Shown piece after piece: positions 7,363-10,930 of a DNA stretch of 10,930 bases. Numbering within the stretch: the stretch's first letter is position 1; each line of letters starts with the position of its first letter. The notes under the pieces were generated by a model. It searched no databases. It was not told the DNA's origin and saw only the letters and a list, made by a program, of their open reading frames with translations. The position numbers and the translations under genes are program-made. This stretch comes from Fragilaria radians (lineage: Eukaryota; Bacillariophyta; Fragilariophyceae; Fragilariales; Fragilariaceae). The stretch spans positions 1 through 10,930 of the forward strand of contig CAAAJI010000240.1 of the NCBI GenBank assembly GCA_900642245.1, in the 5' to 3' direction.

Positions 7363-7572
7363 AATGCGTTAATCAAGGCAGCCAGTATGATGATGACTGT
7401 GCGTGTAAATCATCAATTTGCATTAGAAGCTGTAGCTTTAACGGCATACATTTCTGTCCCTAGTACAGTACCAACAGTTACTGTAACGGCACAATTCCGT
7501 TGGGACTGTAAAGATTCCGAAGTTCGAAATCCACAGTTGAGGATCGATGAAGTGTCAAATACAATATTGTAA
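7363..7572 (+). CDS. Possible unrecognised exon or small ORF
   Basis: This is a 70-codon open stretch from just after TAG 7360-7362 to TAA 7570-7572. From 7387 it has an in-frame run of three ATG codons and would give a 61-residue protein containing VPSTVPTVTVTAQ and an acidic C-terminal part. It is in phase with a splice from 6941, which would replace the last 11 residues of the repeat protein. An overlapping frame from 7356 to TAG 7461-7463 is instead Cys-rich. I recognise neither; both may be chance. Confidence 0.2.
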   Translation, partial: NALIKAASMMMTVRVNHQFALEAVALTAYISVPSTVPTVTVTAQFRWDCKDSEVRNPQLRIDEVSNTIL

Positions 7573-7668
7573 GAGATATAGCATTGAGTAAGAACCTATC
7601 CTTGTCGATGCAGCTGTTCTCGAGGTAGGGCGATACCATATCAAAGGAGTGCCTCCAAATAATCTTCA

Positions 7669-9732
7669 ATGGTGGAAGAATACTATATGCGTCAAAATGA
7701 AGAATGCTTGAATCCTCGTAGTTGGACAAGAGCTCCATCAAATGATACGTCGAGAGAGGACGATTCGATACGATACTCTCTAAAAGATCATCCTAGTCTC
7801 ATACCTAAGAAATCGAATGATGTCAAGTTACACGAACAAGAATTATCGAGTTACATTAGCTCAACAGCAAAGACTTTCGGAGATGACAACACGTCGGACT
7901 TTTTTCCGAGGGTGTCTTCACCCGTCATCTGTTGTAATTGGTCGAGACTGAACAATTTTTTCTGCGTTTTATCAGCATCAAGAACTGTCATGCTTCTTAG
8001 GGTGATTGCATTGATGATTATGTTTTCAATTATCCAGAATTTTCTAGAGACACAAACGTCTGATATCAAGTCCTCGAATTTGCCAAACATGGATAGTTTT
8101 ACTTCGATTCAAGCACATTCTAAAATGACACTTCTGAAATTAAGTAATTCTACAGTCTCCAGTAATAAAGATATCTCCTTACCTATCGATTCCCCAAATT
8201 GGTTACAAGGTAGCCATATTTCCAATATTGAAGAGGATATTGACTTCACAATATCACAAATCCTTGATGCTGAGAAAGTGATCAAGCAATCTGAAACAAA
8301 TGATGTTCTCTTTGATGCGACAATCTGTCATAAAGATAGTCCAGTTAGGACTTTTCTACTCCAAAAAAATGTTACAGATGATGTGCAACAATGGGTTTCA
8401 ATTTTGATATATCTTGGTATACATATGTGGCACCATAATCCTGCCAAAGGAGAGGCGCTAGTTCGACGAAAGCAAAGGAGTAGTGAATTTCTTGCTGATT
8501 TCAATCATTCAAATGACTTTGAGTGCCCGAACGCGAAATATCTTGTTACATCTCTACCTGACATCGGGTTAGGTGCGAGTTTCCGAGCATCAGCAATTCA
8601 CTACCTGTTGTTAGGTATCGCCACAAATCGCATAACAGTCTTTCTGGGGAATGTACAATCAAAAGTTCTCCCCGAAGAAATCACCAAACCGTATTTGCTA
8701 GGGGGGTTTTGTGAAAGGGGAGATTTACAGTGCTCTTTTTTGCCAACAACCCCATGTGTTATCCTTCTTGATGATTTGGAACAGAATTTGATTACCCTGC
8801 ACCCTCAACTTGAACGTCAATTAAGAACAAAAGGAGTGCTTAGAGATTCTAATATCGTCAATTCGAAGTACTTATTTGTTCCGATGAAAGCCAAGACATA
8901 TAAGGATATGGGCATAGGCAAGAAAATCGCCAAAAGGATCACGTCAATACTGCAGCCATTAATAGATCAAATGCAAAGCAAAGAACTAGATGGAAACCAA
9001 AATGTAGTTAAAGAGGCATTGAGGAGGATTCGTGAAAGAAACTTTCGGTTTGGTGGCGGAACTGAGGCTAGTGAGATATACGTTCCTTTCCGGCAGGCAG
9101 CACTTCTGTACATGCTAAGGCTTAATCGCAAGATGAAAGATGAAGTTAATGCAGGAGTCATGGCATCTTTACCAGAGAATTGGAACAGCGCTAAGAGTTT
9201 GGGATTTCCCATTCGAGGTTCCGACAAATGTAGGAGGGAATCAACATGTCTTTCGTTTGATTTATACATAGATTTGGCGCATCAGCAAATCAAGGAGTAC
9301 TTTCCTATGGATCCTTACAACGTATCATTAATAATAACAACAGAAGACTCGAAAATAGCGGAAATGAGTAAGAATTTCACCTCCTCCAAATTCAAGATAG
9401 TCATGAATACCAATGACGTCCTTCAAAATTCAGGGAGACCATCTACGTTTAAATTCAAACGACAGGCTCGAAATATAATGATATCATCACTGGTTGCTAT
9501 CAAGCTCCAATTGCTTTCACGCCATATGATTGGGAATTGTTGCTCGAATTTTTATCTTCTACTTCGTGATCTACAGAACTTTGGATGCGGAATGGCATTG
9601 GAAAGTGCTTGTTTGCAAGATACTCCCGAGGAAAGATTTCACATTCAATGCATGTGGGATCGTACAAAAGATGAAGCGCCAGAAGTTCTCATGAATGTCA
9701 GCCTTGAATCAGGCATTTCGACGCCAAATTGA
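7669..9732 (+). CDS. GT23 (FUT8-like) fucosyltransferase-like type II membrane protein
   Basis: This intact frame of 687 residues is preceded by an in-frame stop (7660-7662). It has a hydrophilic N-tail (1-105), one membrane anchor (about 106-125, TVMLLRVIALMIMFSIIQNF), a stem, and a lumenal domain: the type II layout of Golgi glycosyltransferases. GLGASFRASAIHYLLLGIATNR (300-321, split G300-L-G then the helix) matches the GxGxxxH...YATQR helix of FUT8. YMLRLNRKMKDEV (481-493) precedes I515-R516-G-S-D519-K520, the counterpart of FUT8 V-R-R-T-D-K. E524 and Y533 keep the spacing of FUT8 E373 and Y382, and ITTED (556-560) matches ATDD. The second Arg is Gly and one acidic residue near 611 appears replaced, so donor use may differ. 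Lumenal N-x-S/T sites are at N160, N234, N279, N551, N569 and N676. It probably transfers fucose or a related sugar to glycans; acceptor unknown. The GT23-type fold is fairly secure, exact activity is not. Confidence 0.75.
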   Translation: MVEEYYMRQNEECLNPRSWTRAPSNDTSREDDSIRYSLKDHPSLIPKKSNDVKLHEQELSSYISSTAKTFGDDNTSDFFPRVSSPVICCNWSRLNNFFCVLSASRTVMLLRVIALMIMFSIIQNFLETQTSDIKSSNLPNMDSFTSIQAHSKMTLLKLSNSTVSSNKDISLPIDSPNWLQGSHISNIEEDIDFTISQILDAEKVIKQSETNDVLFDATICHKDSPVRTFLLQKNVTDDVQQWVSILIYLGIHMWHHNPAKGEALVRRKQRSSEFLADFNHSNDFECPNAKYLVTSLPDIGLGASFRASAIHYLLLGIATNRITVFLGNVQSKVLPEEITKPYLLGGFCERGDLQCSFLPTTPCVILLDDLEQNLITLHPQLERQLRTKGVLRDSNIVNSKYLFVPMKAKTYKDMGIGKKIAKRITSILQPLIDQMQSKELDGNQNVVKEALRRIRERNFRFGGGTEASEIYVPFRQAALLYMLRLNRKMKDEVNAGVMASLPENWNSAKSLGFPIRGSDKCRRESTCLSFDLYIDLAHQQIKEYFPMDPYNVSLIITTEDSKIAEMSKNFTSSKFKIVMNTNDVLQNSGRPSTFKFKRQARNIMISSLVAIKLQLLSRHMIGNCCSNFYLLLRDLQNFGCGMALESACLQDTPEERFHIQCMWDRTKDEAPEVLMNVSLESGISTPN

Positions 9733-9914
9733 ATAGCACATAAAGCGAGGGAGTATTGAATAGCGTTAGTTGATACGTAATCCAAGCACCTAATATGCTA
9801 ATCTACTAGCAATCCAGCAAAATTCAGTAATCAAATAGAAATGTTCAAATCTCATATTATAGAGCATTCAAAGTACTCAAAGCATTGGCCGTAAGGTTCT
9901 TATTTCCGTTATCC

Positions 9915-9929
9915 TAGATTATTAATCTA
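9915..9929. repeat. 15-bp palindrome
   Basis: TAGATTA (9915-9921) and TAATCTA (9923-9929) are exact reverse complements around one T, 183 bp past the glycosyltransferase stop. It is AT-rich, so the chance expectation is not negligible. Confidence 0.4.
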
Positions 9930-10013
9930 ATCTTTTGTTAAAGTGGCGCTTTCTTCAGGAAAGGAAGTCTTATCGTTCATTATCCCAAGCGCTCAACATC
10001 GTATAAATCCTCT

Positions 10014-10081
10014 CCTACAACTGATTGAGCATTTGAAATAAGATAAATCTACCCGAGATTTAGTTGTTGGGCTTTTTTTTT
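10014..10081 (+). other. Structured element ending in a T9 run
   Basis: An outer stem pairs CCTACAACT (10014-10022) with AGTTGTTGG (10062-10070) with a single T-T mismatch. An inner hairpin pairs AAATCT (10045-10050) with AGATTT (10056-10061) around loop ACCCG. Nine T follow at 10073-10081, and TATAAAT lies upstream at 10002-10008. The layout resembles a short RNA polymerase III transcript or a hairpin terminator. I find no A/B boxes, tRNA or U6 motifs, so identity is open. Confidence 0.35.
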
Positions 10082-10930
10082 GTCTTTGCTTGTCGTTCTT
10101 ACCGAGGCTACTTCATAAAAATTCTTGCCAGTTTTGAAAGTGTTTCTTTTCATAAGGAAAAAAAATGAATCAAATTGAAAACACTGAACCGTCTGTTTAC
10201 CTTTTTCTTTTTCAATGTAAGTTTACGTCTCATTTTACATGAACGATTGTTACGCTCAAAACGGTGTGTGCTAACGTTTCCTCTCGTGTACTTCTTCATC
10301 ATATAACATCCTCTATGGGCAAGTTACGCCACAAAAACTTCCATCTTTGTTGCTTAATTTGCTTTTGGTGCTGCATTACCTACATTCATCATTTCAAAAA
10401 AATCCAGTGTACGTTAAGATGACTTCAACAGGCTTAGTAGAGTGAAGAAATTGATTGGCTTTCATAGAAATAAACGAATTAATTATTTTGCCACTCGTAC
10501 TCAGGAATTAGCATGATCATATTGAATAATCTATTTTGAAGTGAAAAGCAAGATCAAATAATGACATTTTTATGCAAGGAGGAGTCATTGTATGAGTGAG
10601 ACTGATGTTGGAGAAGTCATAGGGTAAAGGTTAGAATGAATAGCGTGAGATTATTTTCGCCCATAGGAATTAGAGTCTAATTACAGTAACCCGAACTATT
10701 AACTGTATCCATTATCGATGGTAAGCTGAGTGGAATTCCTTATTGAACTTTTTCACTATCATTTGTTTCCTTGAAATAATTACAGAATATGTGGAAGGTC
10801 TTCTAAGTACACCCTAATAAAACAATTTCAACGTTTAAATTTCTTTGCTTTTTTCCGTTTCATTCCTTTCATAATTGGGATTAACATTCAGGCATCACGC
10901 AGCTGATTTAAGTACAAGAGGTGTATATTT

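Larger units (their letters stand above)
6978..7668. other. Intergenic region with hairpin and splice-like signals
   Basis: This is the 3' flank of the repeat-protein gene and the upstream region of the glycosyltransferase gene. It contains a perfect hairpin (7034-7059), AATAAA at 7185-7190 and 7203-7208, a GTAAGT donor at 7242, tandem CTAAC at 7250-7259, a T-rich AG-free tract up to TAG at 7352-7354, and a 70-codon open stretch to TAA 7570-7572. No TATA box stands out for the next gene. Confidence 0.5.
9733..10930. other. Right-hand non-coding region
   Basis: These 1.2 kb of AT-rich DNA have no open frame above 60 codons on either strand and no recognised RNA gene. They contain a TAGATTA-T-TAATCTA palindrome (9915-9929), the hairpin-T9 element (10014-10081), pyrimidine-rich stretches near 10193-10216 and 10840-10870, and AATAAA near 10815. 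Splice-like GTAAGC at 10721 and ATTACAG ending 10784 join no useful frame. Confidence 0.5.

Noticed and set aside
10721..10784. Small intron (GTAAGC donor, ATTACAG acceptor)
   Set aside because: The signals look fair, but in every phase the joined frame is short or stops at once and no coding sequence flanks it.
10840..10891. Pyrimidine tract with TTAAC and CATTCAG as the 3' end of an intron leading out of the window
   Set aside because: Only about 40 bases remain to the window edge, so no exon can be tested; T-rich tracts are common here.

Overview
The window looks like nuclear DNA of a photosynthetic stramenopile, most likely a diatom. The strongest evidence is an intact fucoxanthin-chlorophyll a/c protein gene with an 'AAA|FAP' signal-plus-transit presequence, the form used to enter a four-membrane secondary plastid. 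Intergenic DNA is AT-rich. The genes are monocistronic, mostly intron-free in their visible parts, and have no bacterial ribosome binding sites. The genus cannot be fixed from sequence alone.

Layout, with every supported gene on the + strand: (1) 3-450 is the 3' part of an RBBP9/YdeN-type serine hydrolase. Its catalytic Ser, Asp and His are all present, but a one-base frameshift near 253 splits them between two frames. (2) 451-2399 holds no intact gene. It carries a diverged direct duplication of about 0.5 kb (866-1375 and 1714-2228) whose second copy ends about 170 bp before the antenna gene. (3) 2400-3032 is the Lhcf-type antenna gene. (4) 3033-4490 is non-coding, with one strong hairpin. 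(5) 4491-6977 encodes an 828-residue protein. It has a signal-like N terminus, a DUF2470-like domain, an unrecognised helical segment, and an acidic C-terminal half made of about 4.5 tandem repeats of about 100 residues, each a composite of two related half-repeats. (6) 6978-7668 holds a perfect 10-bp hairpin and good but unproven splice signals that may mark an extra exon or a very small spliced gene. (7) 7669-9732 encodes a type II membrane protein resembling GT23 (FUT8-type) fucosyltransferases, probably Golgi-resident. (8) 9733-10930 has no recognisable gene but contains a hairpin-plus-T9 element.

Nothing shows that these genes act as one pathway. The antenna gene serves the plastid, the glycosyltransferase serves the secretory pathway, and the repeat protein may enter the ER or plastid. 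The most novel item is the repeat protein. The duplication beside the antenna gene and the small spliced-gene candidate are the next things to check.
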